Shown piece by piece: positions 34,999-43,615 of a DNA stretch of 64,000 nt. The DNA lies in contig NZ_NOIQ01000004.1 of the NCBI RefSeq assembly GCF_004136575.1, positions 1 through 64,000 of the forward strand, in the 5' to 3' direction. The notes below the pieces were generated by a model. It did not search any database. It saw nothing but the letters and a program-made list of their open reading frames with translations, and was not told the origin of the DNA. This stretch comes from Rothia koreensis (GTDB taxonomy: Bacteria > Actinomycetota > Actinomycetes > Actinomycetales > Micrococcaceae). Position numbers and translations under genes: made by a program. Positions within the stretch are counted from its first letter, which is position 1; each line of letters opens with the position of its first letter.

Positions 34999-36000
34999 GT
35001 GCCGCGAGAGCCGATCGTCACCATGAAGTCCCTGGCCGAGGAACTTGGGATTTCACCGTCCACGGTCTCTCGGGTTCTCAGCGAGTCCACCAACGGCCCC
35101 TCACGGTGGGCGTCCGACAGGACCAGACAACGGATCCTCGACCTGGCACACGAGGTTGGATACTCAAAGAATCCTCACGCCTACTCCCTCCGAACCTCGC
35201 AATCCAGAATGATCGGCGTCGTCGTGCCACGCCTTCAGGACTTCGTTCTGGCGACCATCTACGAAGGGGCAGACGAGGCGGCCACGGAAGCCGGATACTT
35301 TACCGTTGTCGTCAATTCGCTGGACGACCCCGATGCCCACACCAGCAAAGTGCAACAGCTCCTGGATCGCCGAGTCGACGGTTTTTTGCTCGGTGACATC
35401 ATGATGCGCGATCAGGCCGTGGACCAGGTCAAGCGTGCGGGTGTCCCGTACGTGTTGGTCAATCGAAGGTCACCGGGCAGCGTCTCGGTAACGTGCAACG
35501 ATTATCTCGGAGGGCGTTTGGCCGCTCAGCGGTTCATCGAAACAGGAAGGACCACCTTCGGGGTCCTGGCAGGAGACCCGCAGGCTTCAACCGCGCACGA
35601 TCGTGTCAGAGGGTTTCGCGACGCCGTCCGAGAGCACGGATTCCGTCTTGACGACCGAGCCATCGTGCCCGGCGGATTCGACGCCACGGCCGGCCACCAA
35701 GCCGCTCTGCGACTGCTGGATCATGGGACGCTCCCCGAGGCCGTATTCGCCGTCAACGACTTCTCGGCCATCGGCGCCCGAGGTGCACTGGCGGGGTTCG
35801 GAATTTCCGTGCCTGACGATGTCGCGATGATTGGATACAACGACACTCCACTGGCTCCGGCCGTGAACCTCACCACGATCCACTCGCCGATGCACGACAT
35901 GGGCGCCCAGGGCATGCGCGTTTTGTTGACCATGCTCAGGGGTGAAGCAGGAGAATGCTGTCAGCTAGAACCGTCCCTCGTGGTGCGGGACACCGCATGA
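34999..36000 (+). CDS. LacI-family transcriptional regulator
   Basis: 333 residues: N-terminal helix-turn-helix and hinge (VTMKSLAEELGISPSTVSRV near 7-26) and a periplasmic-binding-protein-like sensor domain (about 65-333). GTG at 34999 with AAGGAG six bases upstream. Divergent from the asparaginase/deacetylase/SDR genes and facing a double palindrome, so it probably represses them and is relieved by a pathway intermediate. It ends 16 bases from the convergent acetoacetyl-CoA synthetase stop. Confidence 0.9.
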   Translation: MPREPIVTMKSLAEELGISPSTVSRVLSESTNGPSRWASDRTRQRILDLAHEVGYSKNPHAYSLRTSQSRMIGVVVPRLQDFVLATIYEGADEAATEAGYFTVVVNSLDDPDAHTSKVQQLLDRRVDGFLLGDIMMRDQAVDQVKRAGVPYVLVNRRSPGSVSVTCNDYLGGRLAAQRFIETGRTTFGVLAGDPQASTAHDRVRGFRDAVREHGFRLDDRAIVPGGFDATAGHQAALRLLDHGTLPEAVFAVNDFSAIGARGALAGFGISVPDDVAMIGYNDTPLAPAVNLTTIHSPMHDMGAQGMRVLLTMLRGEAGECCQLEPSLVVRDTA

Positions 36001-36015
36001 TTCGCAACCCTGGCA

Positions 36016-38040
36016 CTATTGGTGCGCAGAAGCGGCACCCCGACTCTCCCGGAAGATCCCGGCCGCCTGGGCGTACCAGTCCAGGACCGTCGCGTCCTCC
36101 GCACTGGCCCGGTTCAAGGTTCCCGGATCCGCCCCCTGAAAGAGTCTCTTGACCGGGATCTCCATGAGTTTCCCGGTGCGGGTACGGGGAACCGCGGGGG
36201 CCTCGATGAATTCGTCCGGGACGTAGCGGGGCGAGATCCGGGTCCGGATCGTATGCACGATCTCGGCCTTGAGCTCGTCCGTGAGCCGTTGTCCGGGCTG
36301 GGGAACCACGAACAACGGCATGTAGTAGTCGCCCCCGGCGAGTTCGGCGCCGATCACCATGGACGCGGCGACGCCGTCGACCTGGTCGACGATGTCCGTG
36401 ATGTCGGCGGAGCCCATGCGTATTCCTCCACGGTTGATCGTGGAATCGGAACGACCGTGGATGACCATCCGGCCGTCGCGGCGCTGGGTCGTCCAGTCGC
36501 CCTGGCGCCAGGTTCCGGGGAAGAGATCGAAGTAGGCATCGTGGTACCGGCTGCCGTCGTCGTCGTTCCAGAAGAAAACGGGCATGCTCGGCATGGGCAC
36601 CGTCATCACGAGTTCACCAACCTCGTCCCAGACGCGCCGCCCCTCAGAATTCCAGGACTGCGCGTCGACCCCGAGGTACGGGCCCATGATCTCACCCTTG
36701 TAGACGTCCATGTACGGGTTGCTGCCGACGAAGGCCGTGGTGACGTCGGTACCGCCGGAGTCCGAGCCCAGCCGGACGTCCGGGCTGATGGCGTCGTAGA
36801 CCCAATCCCAGGCGGGATCGGGAAGGGGCGATCCGGTCACCAGGATGCCGTTCAGGGCCGAGAAGTCGTAGGTCGTGTTGGGGTGGAGGCCCGCGCGCTG
36901 GGCCATGCTGAGGATTCCGGCGCCTGTGCCGAAGAAGGTGACTTTGTTGCGCGCGACGAGTTCCAGGGATTTGTCCGGTCCGTTGTACGCGGGCGACCCG
37001 TCATAGACCAGGATCGTACTGCCGACCAGCAGGTTCCCCATGTGCATGTTCCACATCATCCAGGTCGTCGCGACGGCGATGTAGACGATGTCCTCCTCGC
37101 CGACCCCGGCGTGGAGTCCCAGGGACTTCACGAATTCGAGGGTGACGCCGCCGTGGGAATGAACGATGCCCTTGGGCTTGCCGGTGGTCCCGGACGAGTA
37201 GAGGATCCAGAGGGGATGGCCGAAGTGGACCTGCTCGTACCGTGGTTCTGCCGGGACCGCGACGATGTCCGAGAACAGAGTGACGTCCGCGGGGATGCTG
37301 CCGACCTCGGACGGGTCGCACTGGTCGACCATGATCACGTGTTCGACCGTCGGCAGGTGCTCGCGCAGTGGCTGCACCGTCTCGGTCATGTCGCGCAGGG
37401 TCCCGTTGTAGGTGTAGCCGTCCACGGTGAAGAGGACCTTCGGTTCAATCTGGGCAAATCGGTCCGCGACGGCGGGCGGCCCGAAGTCGGTATTGACCAC
37501 CGACCAGATCGCACCGACCGAGGCCGTCGCCATGAGTGCGACGACGGTCTCCGGAATGTTGGGCAGGACGGCGGCGACGCGGTCGCCGGGCTCGACGCCC
37601 AGGTCACGGAGCTTTTTCGCGAGCGAGGCGACCTGCGCCTCGAGGTCCGCCCACGTGGTCTCGGTGCGTTCCGCGGTTTCGTGGTCGCCGATGATGGCGA
37701 CGTCGTTCGGCCGCGTCTTCGCCGCACGGAGGGAATTCTCGGCGTAGTTCAGGCAAGCCCCGGGGAACCATTTCGCGCCCGGCATCTCCCGAGTCGTCAG
37801 GACCTGGCCCGACGTCTTCGAGGCCACGATGCCGAACCACTCCCAGACCTCCTTCCAAAAGTCTTCGAGGTTCTCGATCGACCAGGCGTGGAGGGAACCA
37901 TAGTCAGGAAGGACGACGTCGTACTTCTGCTCGATGCGGCGAGCAAACGCGTACATCCGGGACTGTTCGATCGATTCCCGAGTGGGGCGCCAGAGGAGCT
38001 TTCTCTGACCCGGCTCCTGCGGTTCCTGGCTCTGGGACAT
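36016..38040 (-). CDS. Acetoacetate-CoA ligase
   Basis: A 674-residue ANL-superfamily acyl-CoA synthetase matching acetoacetyl-CoA synthetases. Landmarks are the AMP-binding loop LYSSGTTGKPKGIVHSHGG (near 275), the DSGGTDV block (near 425) and the C-terminal hinge/lysine region RTGKLMEIPVKRL (near 640). It activates acetoacetate, and would feed acetyl units into central metabolism. GAGG precedes the ATG. The preceding NgoMIV-free region and the catabolic cluster are close, but a link is only suggested by position. Confidence 0.9.
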   Translation of the reverse strand: MSQSQEPQEPGQRKLLWRPTRESIEQSRMYAFARRIEQKYDVVLPDYGSLHAWSIENLEDFWKEVWEWFGIVASKTSGQVLTTREMPGAKWFPGACLNYAENSLRAAKTRPNDVAIIGDHETAERTETTWADLEAQVASLAKKLRDLGVEPGDRVAAVLPNIPETVVALMATASVGAIWSVVNTDFGPPAVADRFAQIEPKVLFTVDGYTYNGTLRDMTETVQPLREHLPTVEHVIMVDQCDPSEVGSIPADVTLFSDIVAVPAEPRYEQVHFGHPLWILYSSGTTGKPKGIVHSHGGVTLEFVKSLGLHAGVGEEDIVYIAVATTWMMWNMHMGNLLVGSTILVYDGSPAYNGPDKSLELVARNKVTFFGTGAGILSMAQRAGLHPNTTYDFSALNGILVTGSPLPDPAWDWVYDAISPDVRLGSDSGGTDVTTAFVGSNPYMDVYKGEIMGPYLGVDAQSWNSEGRRVWDEVGELVMTVPMPSMPVFFWNDDDGSRYHDAYFDLFPGTWRQGDWTTQRRDGRMVIHGRSDSTINRGGIRMGSADITDIVDQVDGVAASMVIGAELAGGDYYMPLFVVPQPGQRLTDELKAEIVHTIRTRISPRYVPDEFIEAPAVPRTRTGKLMEIPVKRLFQGADPGTLNRASAEDATVLDWYAQAAGIFRESRGAASAHQ

Positions 38041-38348
38041 CGGTGACCTCGTTTTCCTGGACTGTCGATCGGACTGGGCGCGTCTATGGTGACCCAGCTT
38101 ACTTTTCTTTCAGCGTGGGTGGGAATCTGCAAGTCACCGCAGAGCAACACGTCGGCGGCCAACTCTGACGACGCAAGCCCTGTGAGAAGCTCTACAGGAA
38201 TCATCAGCCGCCTGACGGCCCAACCGGGTCGGCAAGACCGCAGATCACCACCTTCCCGGATAGTAGAATCCGCATCCCGACTTCGACCGAACCCGGACAG
38301 GCCCGAAAACCGAGTTCGACACCAGTCGGGCCAGAACAGGAGGAAAGG
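38041..38348. other. Intergenic region before the defence island
   Basis: No convincing gene. It should contain the promoter of the acetoacetate-CoA ligase on the minus strand and the promoter of the vsr side on the plus strand; TAGAAT at about 38266 is a possible -10. It ends in AGGAGGAAAGG (38338-38348), an excellent ribosome site for a small frame starting at 38349. Confidence 0.4.
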
Positions 38349-38498
38349 ATGCAGAGTGTCGGATGCCCCTCTCCCCGAATGAACCAATCCGCTCCAGCGA
38401 GCGCTATCGCTCCGGAACCGACGTGTCAGCAGCATTCTGGCTCATGCACAAACCCAAGCAGCAGGAGGAGGACCCGTGGATTCTCGCCGGTCGAGTAG
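38349..38498 (+). CDS. Possible 49-residue leader/small protein upstream of vsr
   Basis: An ATG five bases after AGGAGG opens a 49-codon frame rich in Ser, Pro, Arg and Cys that ends inside vsr (22-base overlap). No homologue is recognised. It could be a translational-coupling leader for vsr, or the strong ribosome site may be a coincidence. Another frame of 68 codons starts at 38363. Confidence 0.3.
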   Translation: MQSVGCPSPRMNQSAPASAIAPEPTCQQHSGSCTNPSSRRRTRGFSPVE

Positions 38499-38922
38499 CC
38501 CACCGACCGATGCCCGGACATCAGCCAGGATGGCGTCCCAGAGGAATCGAGACACGATCCCGGAGCTGATGTTACGGACAGAGCTCCGATCCCGCGGGCT
38601 CGGTTACAGGATCAATGCGCGCCTGCCGAATATTCCACGTCGGACTTGTGACGTGGCGTTTGTAGGAGCTCGTGTTGCGGTCTTCATTGACGGGTGCTTC
38701 TGGCACTCCTGCCCTCTTCACGCCGTGCCCCCGAAGCAGAACGCAGCTTGGTGGTCCGAGAAGCTGGAACGGAACATCCGGCGGGACCGCGATACTGAAC
38801 GACGCCTGGAGGAGAATGACTGGAGAGTTCTTCGGTTCTGGGAACATGAGGACATGGCGCTCGCGGCGGACGTGGTGGAGTCCGTGGTTCGCTTTCGGAG
38901 ATCCAGGGCCAAGACCCGCTAA
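38476..38922 (+). CDS. vsr: Very short patch repair endonuclease (Vsr)
   Basis: 148 residues of the Vsr fold (PD-(D/E)XK-like). The metal/active-site Asp is in TCDVAFVGARVAVFIDGC and the zinc/catalytic block FWHSCPLH is near 75-82; WWSEKLERNIRRD near 92 is also conserved. Vsr nicks T:G mismatches arising by deamination of 5-methylcytosine and normally accompanies a Dcm-type methyltransferase, here 65 bases downstream. A strong AGGAGGAGG precedes the GTG start. Confidence 0.93.
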   Translation: MDSRRSSSPPTDARTSARMASQRNRDTIPELMLRTELRSRGLGYRINARLPNIPRRTCDVAFVGARVAVFIDGCFWHSCPLHAVPPKQNAAWWSEKLERNIRRDRDTERRLEENDWRVLRFWEHEDMALAADVVESVVRFRRSRAKTR

Positions 38923-38975
38923 GTGCCCCCCATCCCCATAGGTATGACATGGCCGGATAAGTGTGCAGAAGCTGC

Positions 38976-38981
38976 TACACT
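38976..38981 (+). promoter_or_regulatory. Candidate -10 box, leaderless methyltransferase transcript
   Basis: TACACT ends six bases before the GTG at 38988 and no ribosome site is present. Confidence 0.45.
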
Positions 38982-38987
38982 GCATCA

Positions 38988-40121
38988 GTGGCCAACGACT
39001 TCTCCCTGGGTGAACTCTTCTGCGGTCCCGGCGGCATAGCTCTCGGGGCACAAGCTGCTGCAGTAGAAGGGTCAGATATCCGTATTCGGCATCAGTGGGC
39101 CACCGATTACGACGCCGACACTTGCAAGACGTACCGAAACAATATTTGTCCTCATAATCCTCAGAGCGTCATCGAGGCGGACATTCGAGACCTTGAATTG
39201 CCACGCCTCCGCGACCTGGGAAGCATCGATGGTCTGGCATTCGGGTTTCCGTGCAATGACTTCAGCATGGTCGGCGAGCGTCTGGGGCTGAAAGGCAAAT
39301 ATGGCCCCCTGTACACCTACGGCGTCGACGCATTGAACGAGTTTCGGCCTCGATGGTTTGTGGCGGAAAATGTTGGTGGACTGAGACAAGCGAACGAGGC
39401 CAAAGCATTCACAAAAATCCTTCACGATTTGGAGGACACCGGATACACGCTGACACCTCACCTTTACAAGTTTGAGGAATATGGTGTACCCCAGACAAGA
39501 CATCGTATTATTATAGTCGGGATACGGAATGATGAAAGCCTGAAATTCAAAGTGCCTGCACCAGCAGACGCACCGGTCAAGACAGCATCCGAAGCCATTT
39601 CCGGCATACCAAGCTGGGCTACGAATCACGAACACACCCGGCAACATCCCCGAGTAGTCGGCCGGCTGAAGCTCATAGATCCGGGCGAGAATGCATTCAA
39701 CGCCAAACGCCTGAACAGACCCGAGAACAAACAATTTCAGCTGAACGTCAAAGGGGCCCATCTGTCACAGATATACAAGCGCTTGCACCCGGATAAGCCG
39801 GCTTACACAGTCACAGGGTCAGGCGGGGGCGGCACTCACATGTATCACTGGAGCGAACCGAGAGCGCTGACCAACCGGGAAAGGGCCAGGCTTCAGACCT
39901 TTCCAGACACATTCAGGTTCGAAGGAAGCCGCGAATCCGTACGCAAACAAATAGGGATGGCAGTACCCCCGGACGGCGTGGAAACCATATTTCGTGCCAT
40001 AATTCGCACATTTGAAGGGATGGACTACGCTCACGTCGATCCAAACATAGAAGTGCCTAGCCGCACCGATTTAGTGAACCCCGAATTATCTCTTGAAGGG
40101 CTCGTTCGGAAAGAGAATTGA
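38988..40121 (+). CDS. DNA (cytosine-5)-methyltransferase
   Basis: A 377-residue C5 methyltransferase with all key motifs in order: I (LFCGPGGIALG, near 10-20), IV with catalytic Cys89 (FGFPCNDFS), VI (ENVGG, 127-131), VIII (QTRHRIIIVG), IX-X (LTNRERARLQTFPDTF and IGMAVPP). The variable target-recognition region lies between VIII and IX, about 190-300, and does not reveal the target. GTG at 38988 is preferred by its position after a TACACT box. Local GC content is clearly lower than in neighbouring housekeeping genes. Its 3' end overlaps the convergent DUF6339-like gene by 65 bases. Confidence 0.93.
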   Translation: MANDFSLGELFCGPGGIALGAQAAAVEGSDIRIRHQWATDYDADTCKTYRNNICPHNPQSVIEADIRDLELPRLRDLGSIDGLAFGFPCNDFSMVGERLGLKGKYGPLYTYGVDALNEFRPRWFVAENVGGLRQANEAKAFTKILHDLEDTGYTLTPHLYKFEEYGVPQTRHRIIIVGIRNDESLKFKVPAPADAPVKTASEAISGIPSWATNHEHTRQHPRVVGRLKLIDPGENAFNAKRLNRPENKQFQLNVKGAHLSQIYKRLHPDKPAYTVTGSGGGGTHMYHWSEPRALTNRERARLQTFPDTFRFEGSRESVRKQIGMAVPPDGVETIFRAIIRTFEGMDYAHVDPNIEVPSRTDLVNPELSLEGLVRKEN

Positions 40122-40788
40122 TATCAGTAACACGCATCTCGTACTGAATAGCCTTGAGTCCGTTTCGCACTCTCGTTCGACGGTTTCCGTCTTTTGGTAT
40201 ATTCGCTATTTCTCTTGCGATGGCGCGAGTCAGCCTGTGATCCATGGACAGATTGCGGTCTATCAGACCCACAAGCTCGTCCTCGTACAGCTCCATGTCC
40301 GGATCGCGGATGACGTCTCCGAGAACGAGAGCTCGCAAATACGCTCTGTAGAATACGTTGCGCCTACCTGCCAGGAAGCGTTCGCTCTGGAGACCGCCCT
40401 CACCTCCGGACAGCGGAAACCTGTTGACGGCCAAATCCGGCATGACGATAAGAGACAGGAACGGCCAGACATCATAGTCTGCTGCGTTGGCCGGCCCATC
40501 AGCCTCGAACCACCGCAACAGCACCAACCCCGCCCCCACGTCGAATTCCCTGCGAGCTCTATGGTCAGCACAAGTCTGGTCGCCCACTTCATCGATCATG
40601 GCATGCCGCAAATCGACCATATGGGATTCGCTGACTGGCGCGCCTCCCGTCGCCGGCCAATCCAACTTCGGATGGAAATTGGATGTCAGCACCGGTCGCA
40701 AGTTCTTGCCCTCCTGTGCAGCTCGCTCGAGTCGCGCCAATAGTCGCTTTGCATCGTGAGGGAGTAACCGCGGGTAAAGATAAGACAT
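40057..40788 (-). CDS. DUF6339-like protein of the MORC-type restriction island
   Basis: 243 residues without signal peptide or membrane segments. It has an N-terminal helical part and a central WPFLSLIVMPDLAVNRFPLS hydrophobic block; no nuclease or ATPase motif is visible. The best assignment is the uncharacterised DUF6339 family, which I associate with this type of cluster; this is from memory and not certain. It starts just two bases after the stop of the upstream gene, completing a five-gene coupled operon, and its stop lies inside the 3' end of the methyltransferase gene on the opposite strand. Confidence 0.6.
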   Translation of the reverse strand: MSYLYPRLLPHDAKRLLARLERAAQEGKNLRPVLTSNFHPKLDWPATGGAPVSESHMVDLRHAMIDEVGDQTCADHRARREFDVGAGLVLLRWFEADGPANAADYDVWPFLSLIVMPDLAVNRFPLSGGEGGLQSERFLAGRRNVFYRAYLRALVLGDVIRDPDMELYEDELVGLIDRNLSMDHRLTRAIAREIANIPKDGNRRTRVRNGLKAIQYEMRVTDINSLSERALQEIIRGSLNRCG

Positions 40789-40790
40789 GA

Positions 40791-41690
40791 TTATCCGTCC
40801 TGAAAAAGCTTGAAGGTCTCCCTCAGCCGAAATGTCAACGACATGGGGTCTTCCAATGCGGTTTCAAGTGCTTGGTTCAATGGTAGCCCCATCTTCTCGG
40901 CACCTGCACGTCCCAGCGCTGCCAGCGATTTTGCATCCGACTCGGCCAAAGCCTCCATATCCGCTCCACCGGAAGTGCGAGACCAAGCGGCCAACTTGTG
41001 CAGTGCAGTGGAATAGATGTCCGCTTCAATCTGCTCGTAGAGGTAACCGGGAGCTTTGTCATCCAGGATTTTTTTGTAAATTTCAAGGTCAGTATTTACG
41101 TATGTCCTGATGCAACCGTGCAAGTTCCAGTCGGGTTCGGCATCATCGACAACCTCTATCACCCATGGGACCTGTGGCCGACCCGTCCGGCTGAAGGACA
41201 CAGCGGATGTCGGGAACGCATTTTGGGATGAGTCGAGTGCTATTGTGCGTTGCCCTTTGAGCTCCCATAGTTTCGCGCCGTAATGAAGTGGCGGGTCGAC
41301 TCCGTAGACAGGGTAGCCGGTCCGTCCGTTGCCCACGACCCAGAGTTCGTATCGAAGCTCTGCAGCTATTCTGTTCCCGGGAATATTGATCGAAAGGTTG
41401 GCGCTGTGCCGCCCGCTTTTTTCGCAGAAGGTCGCGTTGTTGGTCCACCGCGTTCGGAGGGAAGGACAGTAGACCAGCCCGACGAGAAATAGCGGCTCGT
41501 TCCTGGACGTCATGGACTGAGTCCAGAACCTGTCCTCCAGGTGAGCATCCATCCTGAATTCCAGGTCCAAGCCTGGTTCCCAGGTCTCGGCAAGAGCATT
41601 GAGCTCAATCTCCGGCGCGACCAGAGAGATTGATGAAGATACCGAGCCATATTCCGGTACGGCATAGGGACGGGACTCGACAGCAGGCAC
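40791..41690 (-). CDS. Uncharacterised protein of the MORC-type restriction island
   Basis: About 299 residues, no recognised domain. It is mostly beta-rich in its first 200 residues (many short hydrophobic strands, e.g. ELRYELWVVGNG) and helical near the C terminus. There is no signal peptide, no membrane segment and no visible nuclease motif. The GTG at 41690 shares one base with the TAG stop of the MORC-type ATPase gene (TAGTG), and GGGGGTGGA lies just upstream, so it is translationally coupled. Likely a structural or specificity subunit of the restriction complex; function is inferred only from position. Confidence 0.55.
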   Translation of the reverse strand: MPAVESRPYAVPEYGSVSSSISLVAPEIELNALAETWEPGLDLEFRMDAHLEDRFWTQSMTSRNEPLFLVGLVYCPSLRTRWTNNATFCEKSGRHSANLSINIPGNRIAAELRYELWVVGNGRTGYPVYGVDPPLHYGAKLWELKGQRTIALDSSQNAFPTSAVSFSRTGRPQVPWVIEVVDDAEPDWNLHGCIRTYVNTDLEIYKKILDDKAPGYLYEQIEADIYSTALHKLAAWSRTSGGADMEALAESDAKSLAALGRAGAEKMGLPLNQALETALEDPMSLTFRLRETFKLFQDG

Positions 41691-43615
41691 TATTCCACCC
41701 CCGTGACTAGCAACTCTATCCGCAGAGCTCGCCTGTGAGGGGCGTTGAACAGTACTGACGCTGAGGAGCCCGAGCCGATCCGGCAACCACTCCCATCCGC
41801 AAGGGCCTGAACGTCCTGGCTCCAACGAGCCTGGAGAACGGCAGGACTGAGGAGTTCAGTGACCCCCTGGTCGCCTATGACGCTGACCTGCAAATCAACC
41901 ATGGCTTCCGGCCCTGGGCCCTCGACCCTGAAGCGAACCCGTTGCATTTGGGTTCCGTCGAACGCTGTTCCCTCGAAATTGCATACTTGGTCCGCCACTC
42001 TCCATCTATCCGACCGGACTGGTTTGGGGTCCTTTTTGTCGGTATTTCCGCGCCCCTTGTTGTCCCTCGGAACCTCTACTGGCAAGACTGATCCCAGCCT
42101 TCGTGACAGGCCGGCTGTCCGCTCTGCGTTTCCGGGACCGGAACTTGTATTTTTGTTGCCCAGCCCCAAGTTCTCAGCGATGCGCCGGTTGATCATTTTC
42201 TTCATGGCAGTCACCACCCGCTTGACGTCCGGCCTGCTTCCGGAGGATACCCATGAATCGTGGGCCGGTGGTTCGGAAGCCGCAAAAATCGGATCAAAAT
42301 CAGGAGTACTACGAAAGACTGCTAGCCAGTCCGTCATAGGAACTAGCGAGTCCACGCCCCAATCCTCTGTCGCGACGACCAACTCCGTCGCCCCTCGCAT
42401 CAAAGCGACCCTTCCGAGGTAATTCGACGGCTCAGCAGGGTCCAGATCATCGGTCGACAGTTGCGGCTTCAGCAGAAAATTCCGATGAACGATTGCCAGG
42501 TGACCGAGGACCTCGGAAAGACGAATGATAGGCACGATATCCGTCTTGACCTGACGGGATACTACTGTTGAAGGTTCACTCTGATGTGGTGACGTTTGAC
42601 GAAGGGCGTTGAGAGCCATACCCCAGAGTTCCAATGCCCCTGAGTCAGAATCCACGAGATCTACTTTGGTTCCCCCGACTTCGAGCGAGAGCGTCATCGG
42701 CGCCTCGCTCTTCTCGCCCCCGGGAACCAGCTTTGGCCAGAGGTGGCGTCTAATTGCTCTTCTGGCCTGGGAGGCGAAGGCATCCATGCCGTTCATCGGG
42801 GTATTGGTCTCGCCCGTCGAATCGCTGACCGATGGACCGAGTCTTTCTTCTTCCCCGTCGAATTCGCTTTCAACTTCCGTCGAGCCGATCCTGGGCACAA
42901 GCACAAGAAGCGAGGTTCCTGTTTGCTCATCGCCGAAACCTCGCACGAAGAGCTCATTACCGAGCGCCTCAGCGGCTTCGCCCTGAACAGGCAGGATCTT
43001 CGAGTCTTCGATTCGGCCCCACCAATGCCGGCCAGTGTATTGAACGTCATCGGCCACATAGGACTCGGTGAAGGCTGAAACAATAAACCGATGTTCCAGC
43101 TCCTGGTCCGAGTTCTTGCATCTCGTCCAATAGACGACGACTCCCAGCTCGCTGTAGTTGAAGGCTGCGGTCTTTCCGAATCCGAACGTACCTCCGCCCT
43201 GTCCATCGCTCCGAGGCACGCCCACTTTGAAGATAAGGTCCTCAAAATTCTTGGGGGTTCCGACTGCTACCGGTTCCATGTCCACAGGACCGTCAAGTCC
43301 GACGGTGTTTCTGTCACTGATTTCCAGTATCGGAGCGTCCGGCGACAACAGACTTTCGGCGAAATGAGGCACATGGTCCAGCGGAAGCAATTCCGCCAAC
43401 CGCTGGTTGAGGCCTGGGTCTGGTTGTCTGAGGTTGACCCCATACTCGGGGACCAACCCTTCTATTCGCGCGTCCCAACTGTTCTGAGCAGTCTCTCTGA
43501 TCAGAATTTCCAGAGGCGAAAGCTCGGTCTTGCCCAGAAGACCATCGTTCATGTTTCCGTCCATGTCCCCAGGGGCGAACCGCTTGGGATACCAATCCAG
43601 GCTCCTGGCGCTCAC
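41690..43615 (-). CDS. MORC/MutL-like GHKL ATPase
   Basis: A 641-residue protein with an N-terminal GHKL ATPase: N box RETAQNSWDAR (about 41-51, catalytic Glu41 and Asn45), DRNTVGLDG (about 101-109, the G1 Asp), and the lid GQGGGTFGFGKTAAF (about 138-152). A transducer-like region follows; the C-terminal half is unassigned. Such ATPases are the switch subunit of MORC-type restriction systems. The GTG at 43615 overlaps the nuclease stop by four bases (GTGA); alternative starts lie 5' of it within the nuclease gene. Confidence 0.85.
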   Translation of the reverse strand: MSARSLDWYPKRFAPGDMDGNMNDGLLGKTELSPLEILIRETAQNSWDARIEGLVPEYGVNLRQPDPGLNQRLAELLPLDHVPHFAESLLSPDAPILEISDRNTVGLDGPVDMEPVAVGTPKNFEDLIFKVGVPRSDGQGGGTFGFGKTAAFNYSELGVVVYWTRCKNSDQELEHRFIVSAFTESYVADDVQYTGRHWWGRIEDSKILPVQGEAAEALGNELFVRGFGDEQTGTSLLVLVPRIGSTEVESEFDGEEERLGPSVSDSTGETNTPMNGMDAFASQARRAIRRHLWPKLVPGGEKSEAPMTLSLEVGGTKVDLVDSDSGALELWGMALNALRQTSPHQSEPSTVVSRQVKTDIVPIIRLSEVLGHLAIVHRNFLLKPQLSTDDLDPAEPSNYLGRVALMRGATELVVATEDWGVDSLVPMTDWLAVFRSTPDFDPIFAASEPPAHDSWVSSGSRPDVKRVVTAMKKMINRRIAENLGLGNKNTSSGPGNAERTAGLSRRLGSVLPVEVPRDNKGRGNTDKKDPKPVRSDRWRVADQVCNFEGTAFDGTQMQRVRFRVEGPGPEAMVDLQVSVIGDQGVTELLSPAVLQARWSQDVQALADGSGCRIGSGSSASVLFNAPHRRALRIELLVTGVE

